A stretch of 43,426 nucleotides of DNA from Thermodesulfobacteriota bacterium (GCA_021604765.1 BQJP01000023.1:1-43426); one strand, 5' to 3'; numbered from the stretch's first letter, positions 24,518 to 33,500 are shown. A program made the numbers and translations. Notes: a model not told the origin generated them from the sequence alone.

Positions 24518-25975
24518 TTATATATTGATGCCCATTTGAAATCCTATTACTAGAGCGTTTGGTATATCTCCTGTACCACCAGGTTTTATTACATACTGGA
24601 CATCGGGCTGGATATTTAGCCACTCAGTAAGCTGGATTTTATACATCCACTCAAGCACCATTTCAAAATCTTCTGAGCCTGTTATTTCTGATTGTATTAT
24701 AAATTCAGTTGGCTGGCGAGGAGTTGGGGATAGCTTGCTACTGTATTTTCCATACACAAGTCCAAATCCTGCATAATCCTGCTCGCGGCCAGGTATGAGT
24801 CCTTTATAAACTAGACCGCCATTCATGAAAAATGGAAATGTGTTGATGTCACTATCAGGAGCGAAAAGTAAAGAAACAAATGGAGTAAGACCTTGATTTC
24901 TAGTCCCGCTTTCATGATAAATCATTTGGTCCAACAGTATATAAAAACCAAAGTTGCCATTCTTTGTTGCACCAGATTTAGTAAAATCATTGAAATCACC
25001 TGTTTGGTAATAAGCACCGATTTTATAGCTTCCAGGAAGCCCTCTTGATTCTAAAAGAGCGTTTAGATGATATCCTGTCTCAGCTATTAACAGATATGGG
25101 TCATCAAAGCTAAAGTCAGCTCCGTGATGTTTGTTTTTAGTACGATCAGGGTTGGCATTATATACACCTGCCATTATGTATGATTGCTTAGTAGGTCTAC
25201 TTTTAACTCTAATGCCCCAGGTTGCATTTGGATATGCTGAGAATCCAACATTGAAAAATATACCAACCGGGTTTCCATCTATTCCATTTTGTACAAACAG
25301 CCAGTAAAGTGGGGATGAGAGAAACTCGTCGCCGCCAGCAATTCGTCCTAACCTAATATTTAATTTATCTTCAAACAAAGACTGCTGTATGCTTAAATCG
25401 ACCAACTTGAAAGTACGCCCGCAGCAGAGCTGGGCAACATCAAAAGTATTACCAATGTCTCTTCTTGTAAGGCTACGGCCGCTTCTTTGAGAAGCTGAGA
25501 TGTGAATACGCCCCCCTTTCCAGCCCATGAGCTGTTCGGTATGAATTAATAAGTCCAGGCCGATATTGTGAAAGTAAGCAAATCCCTTTTTATCGCCCCC
25601 TGCTGGATTACCCTGAAAATCAGCAACGTAAGTCATTGTAGGCACAATCCCCAGATTCTTGATCCTTGTTCTAAGGCCTCCCCAGTCTCCTGTTAAGAAC
25701 TTTCTTTTAAATAGTTCTTTTTCCTCATTTTTGATAAACAATTTGTCAAATTCTCTAATGGATGGGTAGTTTTCAAGCAAGAAAACCAAATTTGGCAACA
25801 TATCTCTTAAGTAATATGGAACGTTATCTGAGTATTCAATTGAATTTGATAGTTCTGAATCAAGATTATGGGCAACAGGAACATCATCAGTCTCGGCATG
25901 TAGATTTTTAGGGATATAAAAAATTACGGCAAATAAAAAGGTAAGTTGTAAGATGAGGAAACGTTTTTTAAACAT
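24518..25975 (-). CDS. OprB-family carbohydrate-selective porin
   Basis: About 485 residues from the ATG at 25973-25975, chosen because a signal peptide begins there (FKKRFLILQLTFLFAVIFY core, likely cut after HAE or nearby). A longer frame upstream lies inside the sugar porter gene and is not needed. The mature protein is rich in beta strands, with FLTGDWGGLRTRIKNLGIVP and DLLIHTEQLMGWKGGRIHIS, both typical of OprB. The last stretch has EITGSEDFEMVLEWMYKIQL and QPDVQYVIKPGGTGD. It should pass sugars across the outer membrane. Its ATG overlaps the last 8 bases of the sugar porter gene, so the pair is translationally linked. Confidence 0.9.
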   Translation of the reverse strand: MFKKRFLILQLTFLFAVIFYIPKNLHAETDDVPVAHNLDSELSNSIEYSDNVPYYLRDMLPNLVFLLENYPSIREFDKLFIKNEEKELFKRKFLTGDWGGLRTRIKNLGIVPTMTYVADFQGNPAGGDKKGFAYFHNIGLDLLIHTEQLMGWKGGRIHISASQRSGRSLTRRDIGNTFDVAQLCCGRTFKLVDLSIQQSLFEDKLNIRLGRIAGGDEFLSSPLYWLFVQNGIDGNPVGIFFNVGFSAYPNATWGIRVKSRPTKQSYIMAGVYNANPDRTKNKHHGADFSFDDPYLLIAETGYHLNALLESRGLPGSYKIGAYYQTGDFNDFTKSGATKNGNFGFYILLDQMIYHESGTRNQGLTPFVSLLFAPDSDINTFPFFMNGGLVYKGLIPGREQDYAGFGLVYGKYSSKLSPTPRQPTEFIIQSEITGSEDFEMVLEWMYKIQLTEWLNIQPDVQYVIKPGGTGDIPNALVIGFQMGINI

Positions 25976-27353
25976 GGAACTTTTCCTTTTTAGCTTCTTC
26001 AATTGCTTCAAGAGACAAACCTTTTGTTTCCGGAACCAGTCTCCATACAAAAAATAATCCTAGAATCCCTACCAGAGCATATAACCAAAATGTATAGGAA
26101 GTTCCTATGGCATTAAGCAGAGATAGGAAGGTAAATGAAACAATTAAGTTACAACCCCAGCTAGTCATTGTGGCTATGCTCACTGCTCTACCTCTTAACT
26201 GGAGTGGAAAAATTTCTGTCATCATAAGCCATGGAATTGGCCCGAATGAGAAAGCAAAACATGCTATATAGATCCATACGGCAATCACGGTAATAGTACC
26301 TATCTCACTACTCGAAGTACTGCCTATGAGTTTATAAGCAATTCCCATCCCGGTTAAAGATAAGATCATTCCAATCAATCCTGCATACATCAAGGGTTTT
26401 CGGCCGACTTTATCAATCAGCCAGATTGCAATGAAAGTTGCCAGTACATTAACCACCCCAACACTCACTGTTGCCCATATAGCTGCTTTTGACGATTCCA
26501 TTCCTGCATCTTTAAATATTATAGGTGCATAATAAATTACAGTGTTTATTCCGACAAACTGTTGAATAATAAATAGCCCAACTGCAATAATTAATGCAAA
26601 ACTTGCTGGTGGTTTAAAAAGAGCGGCAAAACTTCCTTCGGATTCTGTAGCAATTACAGATTGAATATCCTCGATCTCTGTGCTAACTTGTGTAGTATCA
26701 CCTTCATAAATTTTATTTAGAATTTTTTTAGCATCTTCAAGTCTTCCCCTTTTTATAAGCCACCTTGGGCTATCTGGAAGACCAAACATACCAATTAGCA
26801 AGACAACTGCAGGTATAAAACTGCTCCCAAGCATGAATCTCCAGTTGCCTGAAGCTGTAAATGCTAGGTCTACAAAATATGCAGCTAGTATGCCAATCGT
26901 AATTGCTAACTGAAAAAGAGTTACCAAACTTCCTCTTATCCTTGCCGGAGATACTTCTGCAATATACAAAGGTGCTGAGGCAGATGCCCCACCAATTGCC
27001 AGACCTAAAACAAATCTTGAGATCTCTAGGAATAGTTCGGAAGGTGATAATGCAGATGCAACTGATCCAACTATATACAGTAATGACGCCAGAACTACCA
27101 TTCTTTTACGCCCAAGTTTGTCGGCAAGCATGCCGTTGATGAGTGCTCCAATAACTCCACCCACTAAAACCATAGAGACAACAGTTTCTTTTCCTATGGT
27201 TGTTAGTTGAAAAGATTTCGCAATGAACTCAAGAGCACCGCTTATAATGCCAGTATCAAATCCTGCCAGTAAGCCAGCAAGTGCAGCAATTGCAGAAGCG
27301 AATATAACAATTATGTTAATTTTTTGATTTGATTCTTTATTTTTATTGGACAT
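25968..27353 (-). CDS. MFS sugar porter
   Basis: A 461-residue major facilitator protein with 12 membrane segments. Sugar porter signatures are present: AGFDTGIISGALEF in helix 1, the DKLGRKR loop between helices 2 and 3, PLYIAEVSPARIRGSLV after helix 4, the QQFVGINTVIYYAP block in helix 7 and WRLVPETKGLSLEAIEEAK at the C terminus. This is the XylE/GalP/AraE type, a proton-coupled hexose or pentose symporter. It has its own promoter and is followed by an overlapping OprB porin, so together they form an outer-plus-inner-membrane sugar uptake unit. Confidence 0.95.
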   Translation of the reverse strand: MSNKNKESNQKINIIVIFASAIAALAGLLAGFDTGIISGALEFIAKSFQLTTIGKETVVSMVLVGGVIGALINGMLADKLGRKRMVVLASLLYIVGSVASALSPSELFLEISRFVLGLAIGGASASAPLYIAEVSPARIRGSLVTLFQLAITIGILAAYFVDLAFTASGNWRFMLGSSFIPAVVLLIGMFGLPDSPRWLIKRGRLEDAKKILNKIYEGDTTQVSTEIEDIQSVIATESEGSFAALFKPPASFALIIAVGLFIIQQFVGINTVIYYAPIIFKDAGMESSKAAIWATVSVGVVNVLATFIAIWLIDKVGRKPLMYAGLIGMILSLTGMGIAYKLIGSTSSSEIGTITVIAVWIYIACFAFSFGPIPWLMMTEIFPLQLRGRAVSIATMTSWGCNLIVSFTFLSLLNAIGTSYTFWLYALVGILGLFFVWRLVPETKGLSLEAIEEAKKEKFHV

Positions 27354-27382
27354 TAAACTATTAAATCCTCTGGTTAAATTTC

Positions 27383-27412
27383 ATTATAAGTCTTTTCGTA
27401 TTTTAAAGTCAA
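27383..27412 (-). promoter_or_regulatory. promoter of the sugar porter-porin pair
   Basis: On the minus strand TTGACT (27407-27412) and a perfect TATAAT (27383-27388) are separated by 18 bases, about 30 bases upstream of the ATG. A short inverted repeat, CATAT-N5-ATATG (27426-27440), lies just upstream of the -35 box and could be an operator; that is speculative. Confidence 0.65.
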
Positions 27413-27480
27413 CAGCTCGATCGCTCATATCTATAATATGAATTGATCCTAATTACCAATTCGCTCTATTGTTTAGTTTT

Positions 27481-27489
27481 TGATATAAT
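27481..27489 (+). promoter_or_regulatory. extended -10 promoter for the SYLF lipoprotein operon
   Basis: TGATATAAT (TG at 27481-27482, TATAAT at 27484-27489) is a perfect extended -10 element. No clear -35 is seen 17 bases upstream, as expected for this promoter type. It lies 55 bases before the ATG. Confidence 0.55.
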
Positions 27490-27543
27490 AAACAAAGGGC
27501 GGTCTGGTGATCAATAATAACAAAATTTTTTCTGGAGGATTTT

Positions 27544-28122
27544 ATGAGAACTTATACTCTAGTTTTATCTTTTTTAATAGTTGGATTAATAGTTGGCGCA
27601 TGTGCCAGACCTAAAGGGGATACCCCACAAGAGAAAAGAGATTTTGTTCAGCAGATGAAGAACAATACATTGGCTGAATTGTATGCAAAAAAACCTTACG
27701 CTAAGGAATTAATACAGAACGCTTCAGGTTACGCAGTATTCAGTAATTTTAATACTCAGTTGCTTATTGTTGGATCTGGTAACGGTTATGGAGTAGCGGT
27801 AGACAATTCAAACGGTGACAACATTTACATGAAAATGGCAGAAGGCGGTGTTGGACTAGGGGTTGCACTCAAAGATTTCAGAGAAGTAATCGTATTTAAC
27901 AACAAGGCCGTGTTTAATCAATTCATAACTGAGGGATGGACTTATGGGGCTCAAGGTGATGCTGCTGCGAAGTATAAGGATGACGGTGGCGCCACAAGCG
28001 CTGAGGTTCCCCTAGACTCTGATGTTGTAGTTTTTCAGATGACAAAAGATGGCATAGCTCTTAGAGCTACTATAGGAGCTTCTAAAGTCTGGATAGATGA
28101 CGAATTAAATAATCCCAACTAA
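27544..28122 (+). CDS. SYLF/Ysc84-domain lipoprotein
   Basis: A 192-residue protein with a lipoprotein signal ending in VGAC (Cys20). The rest is one SYLF domain: KELIQNASGYAVFSNFN, GSGNGYGVAVDNSNGDNIYM, GGVGLGVALKDFREVIVFNN and the final GIALRATIGASKVW. SYLF domains bind lipids in eukaryotes; bacterial lipoprotein members (BPSL1445-like) have no settled role. The location should be the inner or outer membrane, facing the periplasm. A GGAGG lies 7 bases before the ATG. mscS follows after 50 bases on the same strand. Confidence 0.88.
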   Translation: MRTYTLVLSFLIVGLIVGACARPKGDTPQEKRDFVQQMKNNTLAELYAKKPYAKELIQNASGYAVFSNFNTQLLIVGSGNGYGVAVDNSNGDNIYMKMAEGGVGLGVALKDFREVIVFNNKAVFNQFITEGWTYGAQGDAAAKYKDDGGATSAEVPLDSDVVVFQMTKDGIALRATIGASKVWIDDELNNPN

Positions 28123-28172
28123 ACATAGATAGAAGCTATATTTAGATTGAGAAAAACTAACTTCAGAAAGAT

Positions 28173-29486
28173 ATGAAAGAACGTTTAGATGCTATTAATG
28201 AAGTTCTCTTCAATTTGCTAAAAAGACTGCTTCCAAATGTAGAAGCCAACAGTTTGCTCTCTATATTAATAACAGCAGTCGTAGCTACAATTTTAGCAGC
28301 CCTTATTTTTATTATAATTAGGGGTCTTACCGGGTTTATAGAAAAGAAAGTTTTATCCCTTCATTTTCAGAAGATTAGAACTCTGAGATTTCAAAATCAA
28401 GAAATACTTACCGGTAGTCAAATTGCCTGGGGTATTAGTAGGTTATTCCGCTGGTTTCGTTACTTTGCTTATCTCGTAATAATTTATCTTTATATAAATA
28501 CAATCTTCAGTTTTTTCCCTAAGACAAGAGGTGTATCTGCAAAACTTTTTGATTATTTTATTGATGCTATTAGCTTTGTTTTAGGTGCAGCATGGGGCTA
28601 CTTACCCAATTTAGTCACTTTAATAGTGATATTCGCATTTGGCTATTATTTAATTAAGCTAACGCGGTTATTTTTCAAAGGCGTTGAAGAAGGAAGGATC
28701 TCCTTATCTGGTTTTTATCCTGAGTGGGCATCGCCTACTTACGCTATCTCTCGTTTTTTAATCATCGCTTTTTTAATCATCGTTGCTTTTCCCTATCTGC
28801 CCGGAAAGGATTCTCCAGCTTTTCAAGCGGTTTCAATTTTCTTTGGCGTACTGATTTCATTAGGATCTACAGGAGCTGTTTCAAATGTAGTTGCTGGAAT
28901 TGTTCTAACTTATATGAGGGCGTTTAAAATCGGAGACACGGTTCAGATAGCTGACACAAATGGGGACATCGTTGAAAAAACTATGTTTGTTACAAGAATA
29001 AGAACAGTTAAGAATGTTGAGATAACTGTTCCGAACGCAATGGTTTTAAATGACCACATTATTAATTACAGCGCACTTGCCGAAAACGAGGGACTTGTGC
29101 TGCATTCCAAAGTAACAATAGGGTATGACGTTCCTTGGAAAGAGGTTCACGATCTACTCAAAGAAGCAGCAAAAGCTACGGAGGGTTTGGAAAAAGAACC
29201 TGAGCCATTTGTATTACAGACAGCACTAAATGATTTTTATGTTGAGTATGAAATTAATGCCTACACCAAATTACCTAGAATAATGTCTAGAACCTATAAT
29301 GAGCTACACCGAAATATTCAGGACAAATTTAATGAAGCGGGAGTAGAGATTGCCTCACCGAGTATCACAATGTATCGTGACGGCAATCAATCAAATATTC
29401 CAGATGATTATCTGCCTAAAGATCACAAGCCTCCTCAAACAGGATTATGGCCTCTGATTCAGACTCCTAAAAAACCAGAGAAATAA
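28173..29486 (+). CDS. MscS-family mechanosensitive ion channel
   Basis: A 437-residue membrane protein with about six predicted helices. The pore helix region reads FFGVLISLGSTGAVSNVVAG and is followed by GDTVQIADTNGDIVEKTMFV, the MscS beta domain, then VPNAMVLNDHIINYSA. It ends in an alpha/beta domain (KEVHDLLKEAAKATEGLEKE). It should release solutes on hypo-osmotic shock. Residues around 195-205 come from a near-perfect 15-base tandem duplication (28752-28780) encoding LIIAFLIIVAF. It is probably co-transcribed with the SYLF lipoprotein. Confidence 0.92.
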   Translation: MKERLDAINEVLFNLLKRLLPNVEANSLLSILITAVVATILAALIFIIIRGLTGFIEKKVLSLHFQKIRTLRFQNQEILTGSQIAWGISRLFRWFRYFAYLVIIYLYINTIFSFFPKTRGVSAKLFDYFIDAISFVLGAAWGYLPNLVTLIVIFAFGYYLIKLTRLFFKGVEEGRISLSGFYPEWASPTYAISRFLIIAFLIIVAFPYLPGKDSPAFQAVSIFFGVLISLGSTGAVSNVVAGIVLTYMRAFKIGDTVQIADTNGDIVEKTMFVTRIRTVKNVEITVPNAMVLNDHIINYSALAENEGLVLHSKVTIGYDVPWKEVHDLLKEAAKATEGLEKEPEPFVLQTALNDFYVEYEINAYTKLPRIMSRTYNELHRNIQDKFNEAGVEIASPSITMYRDGNQSNIPDDYLPKDHKPPQTGLWPLIQTPKKPEK

Positions 29487-29543
29487 TAGTTATCTTATAA
29501 TCAGTTAGATCTATCATAAAATTTTGGAGCCACGTCTTCTTAT

Positions 29544-30149
29544 ATGAATCATAAAATCGTCTTAGCGTCCACTTCACCTAGAAGAAAAGATCTGCTCGAG
29601 AGTGTCGGAATTCAATTTGAAATTATAGCTCCATCTTCAGATGAATCTTTACTGAGCAAAGAGAATCCAGAGGAATACGCTCTTAGATTATCCAGAGAAA
29701 AAGCGCTATCAGTTTCTCAGAATCTAGATGAAAATACATTAGTAATTGGGGCTGATACTATAGTTGTTGTAGACAATAAAATTCTAAGCAAGCCCAAAGA
29801 TGAACAAGATGCAAAGATTATGCTGAGCAACATTTCTGGTAGAGCACATCATGTGCTAACTGCATTTTCAATAACCAAAGGAGAGGATGAAATTCTCCAC
29901 ACGCATATTGTGGGTACTGAGGTGATCGTTAAAACTCTTGAACCACAAGAGATAGAAGGTTACATTAAAACCCAAGAGCCAATGGATAAAGCAGGTGCTT
30001 ACGGCATTCAAGGCGTTGGTGCCTTTATGGTTAAGGAAGTCAGAGGCTCATATACAAATGTTGTAGGTCTTCCATTGTTGGAGGTCTTAGAAGCATTAAA
30101 GAAACTTGGAGCACTTGAGCTTTTTAGCGGCGATGGATTTAGAAAGTAA
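29544..30149 (+). CDS. maf: Maf-family nucleoside triphosphate pyrophosphatase
   Basis: A 201-residue cytosolic enzyme that removes modified or non-standard nucleotides (dTTP/UTP- or m7GTP-type substrates). The opening ASTSPRRKDLLESVG, GADTIVVVDNKILSKPKDEQ and AGAYGIQGVGAFMVKEVRGS are the three conserved blocks. The combination GADTIVV plus AYGIQG points to the YhdE-like (dTTP/UTPase) branch. The 3' end overlaps the start of yggS by 17 bases. Confidence 0.93.
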   Translation: MNHKIVLASTSPRRKDLLESVGIQFEIIAPSSDESLLSKENPEEYALRLSREKALSVSQNLDENTLVIGADTIVVVDNKILSKPKDEQDAKIMLSNISGRAHHVLTAFSITKGEDEILHTHIVGTEVIVKTLEPQEIEGYIKTQEPMDKAGAYGIQGVGAFMVKEVRGSYTNVVGLPLLEVLEALKKLGALELFSGDGFRK

Positions 30150-30822
30150 TATAAAAGATATCAATCAGAGAATTAAAGAGGCTGCACAAAGAGCAGGACG
30201 AGACCCAAGTAAAATAAAACTCGTAGCAGTAACAAAAAGGGTTGAGGTCAAGCGAGTTAAACAAGCTTTAGATCTTGGAATTAATACATTTGGTGAAAAT
30301 TATGCTCAGGAGTTCAGAGATAAATCCAAGATGCTATCAGAGCAGATAGATAGTCAAATTAACTGGCACTTTATTGGCCAGTTACAAAAAAACAAAGTTA
30401 AATATATTATCGGAAAAGTCGAGTTGGTTCATTCTCTCGACTCACTTTCTGTGGCTAAAGAGATAAATAAACGAGCAGAAAGTTTAGAAATAACAGTACC
30501 GGTGCTCATAGAGGTCGATACTAGTGGAGAAGAATCCAAAGGAGGTATTTTTCCGGCAAACTTAAAAGAGTTTTTAAGCGAGCTGGATAAGTTTTCTTCC
30601 ATAAAAGTTTGTGGACTTATGACAATGCCACCGTATTTTAATAATGTTGAAATGGCTAGACCGTATTTTGTTAAACTAAGAGAACTCAGAGATGAATTAG
30701 TAAATTCGTTTCCTGATTTAAAAGAACTATCTATGGGAATGAGTGGGGATTTTGAGATAGCAATTGAAGAAGGTGCTACAATAATAAGAGTAGGGTCAGC
30801 AATTTTTGGTGAAAGACATTAG
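30133..30822 (+). CDS. yggS: YggS-family pyridoxal phosphate homeostasis protein
   Basis: A 229-residue single-domain PLP-binding protein of the alanine racemase N-terminal fold. The Schiff-base lysine is K35 in LVAVTKRV. INTFGENYAQEF, NWHFIGQLQKNKVKYI and LSMGMSGDFEIAIEEGAT are conserved. I prefer the ATG at 30133 (MDLESNIKDI), which makes a normal-length protein overlapping maf by 17 bases. A TTG at 30106 would only add residues encoded within maf. It keeps free PLP in balance and sits next to proC and yggT, as in many bacteria. Confidence 0.94.
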   Translation: MDLESNIKDINQRIKEAAQRAGRDPSKIKLVAVTKRVEVKRVKQALDLGINTFGENYAQEFRDKSKMLSEQIDSQINWHFIGQLQKNKVKYIIGKVELVHSLDSLSVAKEINKRAESLEITVPVLIEVDTSGEESKGGIFPANLKEFLSELDKFSSIKVCGLMTMPPYFNNVEMARPYFVKLRELRDELVNSFPDLKELSMGMSGDFEIAIEEGATIIRVGSAIFGERH

Positions 30823-30838
30823 TAAACGAGATATATCG

Positions 30839-31654
30839 ATGAATAAAATAGGATTTATTGGCGCAGGTAATATGGCAGAAGCTCTTATTAAGGGGCTTAT
30901 TTTATCAGGCATTTTTAGAAGTGATCAGATTATAATAAGAGATATTGCTAAGAAAAGAGTTGAGCATATAAAAAAGACCTATAAAGTCAAAGTTGCTAGC
31001 GATAATAAACAGCTTGTTGAAGAATCAAATTTTATACTCCTTGCTGTGAAACCTAATCACATATCAAAAGTTGTAACAGAAATAGATGAATCTATAGCTT
31101 CTAAAAAGGTTTTAATATCAATAGCAGCTGGAGTTAAGACAAGTTCAATCACAAACTTGCTTAAAAAGAAATCAAAGGTAGTGAGAGTTATGCCTAATAC
31201 TCCTGCATTGGTACAAGAGGGCGCATCTGTTTTTTATTGCAATGAAAACGTCACTTCCAGAGAGAAAAAGCAAGTACAAAAAATCTTAGAGTCTGTTGGA
31301 CTTGCAGTAATTGTCGAAAATGAAGGGCTTTTAGACCCTGTAACCGGACTTAGCGGAAGCGGGCCTGCATATGTATCAATTTTTATAGAAGCGCTTTCCG
31401 ACGGAGGCGTTAAGATGGGTCTTCCAAGAGATCTGGCCCATAAACTAGCAGCCCAAACAGTATACGGCACCGCTAAAATGATAATTGAGGGTGATGCACA
31501 TCCGGCTCAATTTAAAGATAAGGTCTCATCTCCGGGTGGAACGACTATTGAAGGCATACATCATCTGGAAAAAGGTGGATTTCGCTCAAGCACTATTTCA
31601 GCGGTAGAAGCTGCAACCCGTAGATCAAAGGAACTTTCAAAGGGAGAAAAGTAA
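30839..31654 (+). CDS. proC: pyrroline-5-carboxylate reductase
   Basis: A 271-residue NAD(P)H-dependent enzyme making the last step of proline synthesis. The Rossmann motif IGFIGAGNMAEALIKG is at residues 4-19. AVKPNHISKV, RVMPNTPALVQEGASVF and the C-terminal GLSGSGPAYVSIFIEALSDG and VSSPGGTTIEGIHHLEKG are all present. The ATG at 30839 is used because it begins exactly at the Rossmann fold; an upstream GTG (30806) lies inside yggS. The last base overlaps the yggT ATG (TAATG). Confidence 0.96.
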   Translation: MNKIGFIGAGNMAEALIKGLILSGIFRSDQIIIRDIAKKRVEHIKKTYKVKVASDNKQLVEESNFILLAVKPNHISKVVTEIDESIASKKVLISIAAGVKTSSITNLLKKKSKVVRVMPNTPALVQEGASVFYCNENVTSREKKQVQKILESVGLAVIVENEGLLDPVTGLSGSGPAYVSIFIEALSDGGVKMGLPRDLAHKLAAQTVYGTAKMIIEGDAHPAQFKDKVSSPGGTTIEGIHHLEKGGFRSSTISAVEAATRRSKELSKGEK

Positions 31655-31953
31655 TGGACATAATTGGTGGAAATTTTTTAGAAGGTATTGCTGAGGTTCT
31701 TAATCTAGCACTTACAATTTATTTATATATCATCGTTGCTAGAGCAATAATTTCTTGGGTAAGTCCTAGTCCTTATAATCCTATTGTCCAATTTTTGTAT
31801 CGAGTTACCGAACCTGTGCTTATGTATGCAAGAAGAATAATACCACCCATCGGAGGTACACTTGATCTGTCTCCACTTGTAGTAATTGCTGTAATTTATT
31901 TCTTGAAAACGTTTTTAGTTCAATCTATAGCTGATTTGGCCACTAGGTTCTAA
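31654..31953 (+). CDS. yggT: YggT-family membrane protein
   Basis: A 99-residue inner-membrane protein with two hydrophobic segments and the family block ARAIISWVSPSPYNPIVQFL between them, followed by YRVTEPVLMYARRIIPPIGG. The family is found next to proC/yggS in many bacteria and near cell-division genes in others; its function is not settled. Its stop codon (31951-31953) lies in the loop of the terminator that ends this operon. Confidence 0.92.
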   Translation: MDIIGGNFLEGIAEVLNLALTIYLYIIVARAIISWVSPSPYNPIVQFLYRVTEPVLMYARRIIPPIGGTLDLSPLVVIAVIYFLKTFLVQSIADLATRF

Positions 31954-31971
31954 TTAAAACCTAGATTTTTT
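31943..31971 (+). terminator. intrinsic terminator overlapping the yggT stop codon
   Basis: CTAGGTT (31943-31949) pairs with AACCTAG (31958-31964) around an 8-base loop that contains the TAA stop; T6 follows at 31966-31971. It should end the SYLF-mscS-maf-yggS-proC-yggT transcript. Confidence 0.8.
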
Positions 31972-32010
31972 GTGACTCTCTTTAGTAATCGATAAAGATA
32001 ACTGAAAGAC

Positions 32011-32790
32011 ATGCCCCAAATATCAATCCAAGGAAAATCCATACATTATCAAGAAGGAGAGATGTTTGATAGATCTCGTCCTACTCTCTTGTTTGTTCAT
32101 GGAGCTGGGCAAAGGGCGTACACCTGGAGATTTCAAGAGGACTTATTTAGAAACCACCCGAAATTTAATTACATAGCTCTCAATTTACCAGGACGAGCTG
32201 GTTCAGAAGGAGAAGGGCTCAATACCCTAGAAGAGTATAAAAACTTTTTGTTAGAACTTATCAGTACATTGGAATTAAATAATATTATTTTAGTTGGTCA
32301 TTCTATGGGCGGTGGAATTGCTATGCTTGTGGCGATTGAACACCCTGAATTGCTGAAAGCATTAGTTTTAGTTGCGACAAGCGCTAAGCTAAGTGTCGCT
32401 CGTGAGACGCTTGAAAAAGTTCGGGACAATTACGAAGAGTTTTATAAGATATCACCAACCAGAGCATTCGCAGAAGAATCTCCGGATTCTCTTAAACAGG
32501 AATATCAAAAAGGCTTAATTGATACCGGATCAGAGGTTTGCTATGGAGATTTAATAGCTTGCAACGAGTTTGATATAACGAAAGAGGTTGAGAAAATCCA
32601 TCTTCCAACTCTAATTATTTCTGCTGACAAGGACATTATGACCCCTGCAAAGTATGGAGAATTTCTCCATCAAAAAATATATGGATCTGAATTTCATGTT
32701 ATAAAAGGCTCAGGTCACTTTGTTATGCAGGAAAAAGCTCACGAGTTTAATACCATTCTAGAAGACTTTCTAAATGATTTTATTGAGTAA
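32011..32790 (+). CDS. alpha/beta-hydrolase fold protein
   Basis: A 259-residue cytosolic hydrolase. The oxyanion block is HGAG (30-33), the nucleophile elbow GHSMGG has Ser98, the acid is probably Asp in SADKDIMTP and the histidine is in KGSGHFVMQEK. This is a complete catalytic set. The substrate is unknown; many relatives are esterases or C-C hydrolases. The gene begins 40 bases after the yggT terminator and so probably has its own promoter. Confidence 0.9.
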   Translation: MPQISIQGKSIHYQEGEMFDRSRPTLLFVHGAGQRAYTWRFQEDLFRNHPKFNYIALNLPGRAGSEGEGLNTLEEYKNFLLELISTLELNNIILVGHSMGGGIAMLVAIEHPELLKALVLVATSAKLSVARETLEKVRDNYEEFYKISPTRAFAEESPDSLKQEYQKGLIDTGSEVCYGDLIACNEFDITKEVEKIHLPTLIISADKDIMTPAKYGEFLHQKIYGSEFHVIKGSGHFVMQEKAHEFNTILEDFLNDFIE

Positions 32791-32924
32791 TACAAAGCAC
32801 TTAAGATGAGTTTTTTTAATAAAAACTATTGAATTCTTAGATACTTGTCATTATATTTATATCGGGTGATGTATAAAAGATGTTTATATTAAGCAGCTGA
32901 TTTCGAGGGCTAGAGGTAGTTAGT

Positions 32925-33410
32925 ATGCGGGTTTGTTTATGGGTTTTTGTATTAATAATAGTTATAGGATCAGGTTTGAGTTCATTTGGCGGTGAATTAA
33001 TAGCCCAACGTTCTCCGATTGTAGTGAATCCAATAGACGGAAATAGTACTTTTTCCGAAGAGGATAGTTCCGTCTGTCTAGATTATGAAACAAGAACGTC
33101 TTCTAATACTTGCGAGCCTGATTTACAAGTTGAAACAAAAACAGAAACCCAAACAGAAACGAACTCTTCATCATCAGACGATACTGTTTATAACGATAAC
33201 GATGAGCAGATTTCTTTACTGCCAAATCCAGAGGTTGAGTTTGTGGATGAGTATATGATTAAGTTTGATAGTTTTAAGTCCAAGGATACTATTTTTTATG
33301 GCGGAGTTGTTCCTTTTGTAGCACTTCCGGACGGTGAACTTGCAAACCAAGATAGTTTTTTTAATGAAGAAAGTGTCTCCGTATTCCTTTACCTAAAAAG
33401 AAAATTTTAA
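32925..33410 (+). CDS. secreted acidic low-complexity protein of unknown function
   Basis: A 161-residue protein with a signal peptide (hydrophobic core VFVLIIVIGSGLSSF). The middle is low-complexity, with repeated Thr-Glu pairs (VETKTETQTETN) followed by SSSSDD and DNDE. Two cysteines (SVCLDYE, NTCEPD) could form a disulfide. The C-terminal 60 residues are more ordered (YMIKFDSFKSKDTIFYGGVV) and end in basic residues (LKRKF). I recognise no family. It stands alone between the hydrolase and npdG with about 90 or more bases on each side. Confidence 0.65.
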   Translation: MRVCLWVFVLIIVIGSGLSSFGGELIAQRSPIVVNPIDGNSTFSEEDSSVCLDYETRTSSNTCEPDLQVETKTETQTETNSSSSDDTVYNDNDEQISLLPNPEVEFVDEYMIKFDSFKSKDTIFYGGVVPFVALPDGELANQDSFFNEESVSVFLYLKRKF

Positions 33411-33500
33411 TTAGACACTGCTACTTTTCTTCTTCCTACCTTTACTAGAGATTCAATTTTGTTACACTAAATGAAATTTTAGTTATAGGAGAGACATAAA

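Noticed and set aside
25976-26050. Upstream extension of OprB by 25 residues
   Set aside because: It lies within the sugar porter gene, is highly basic and would bury the signal peptide; the ATG at 25973-25975 is better.
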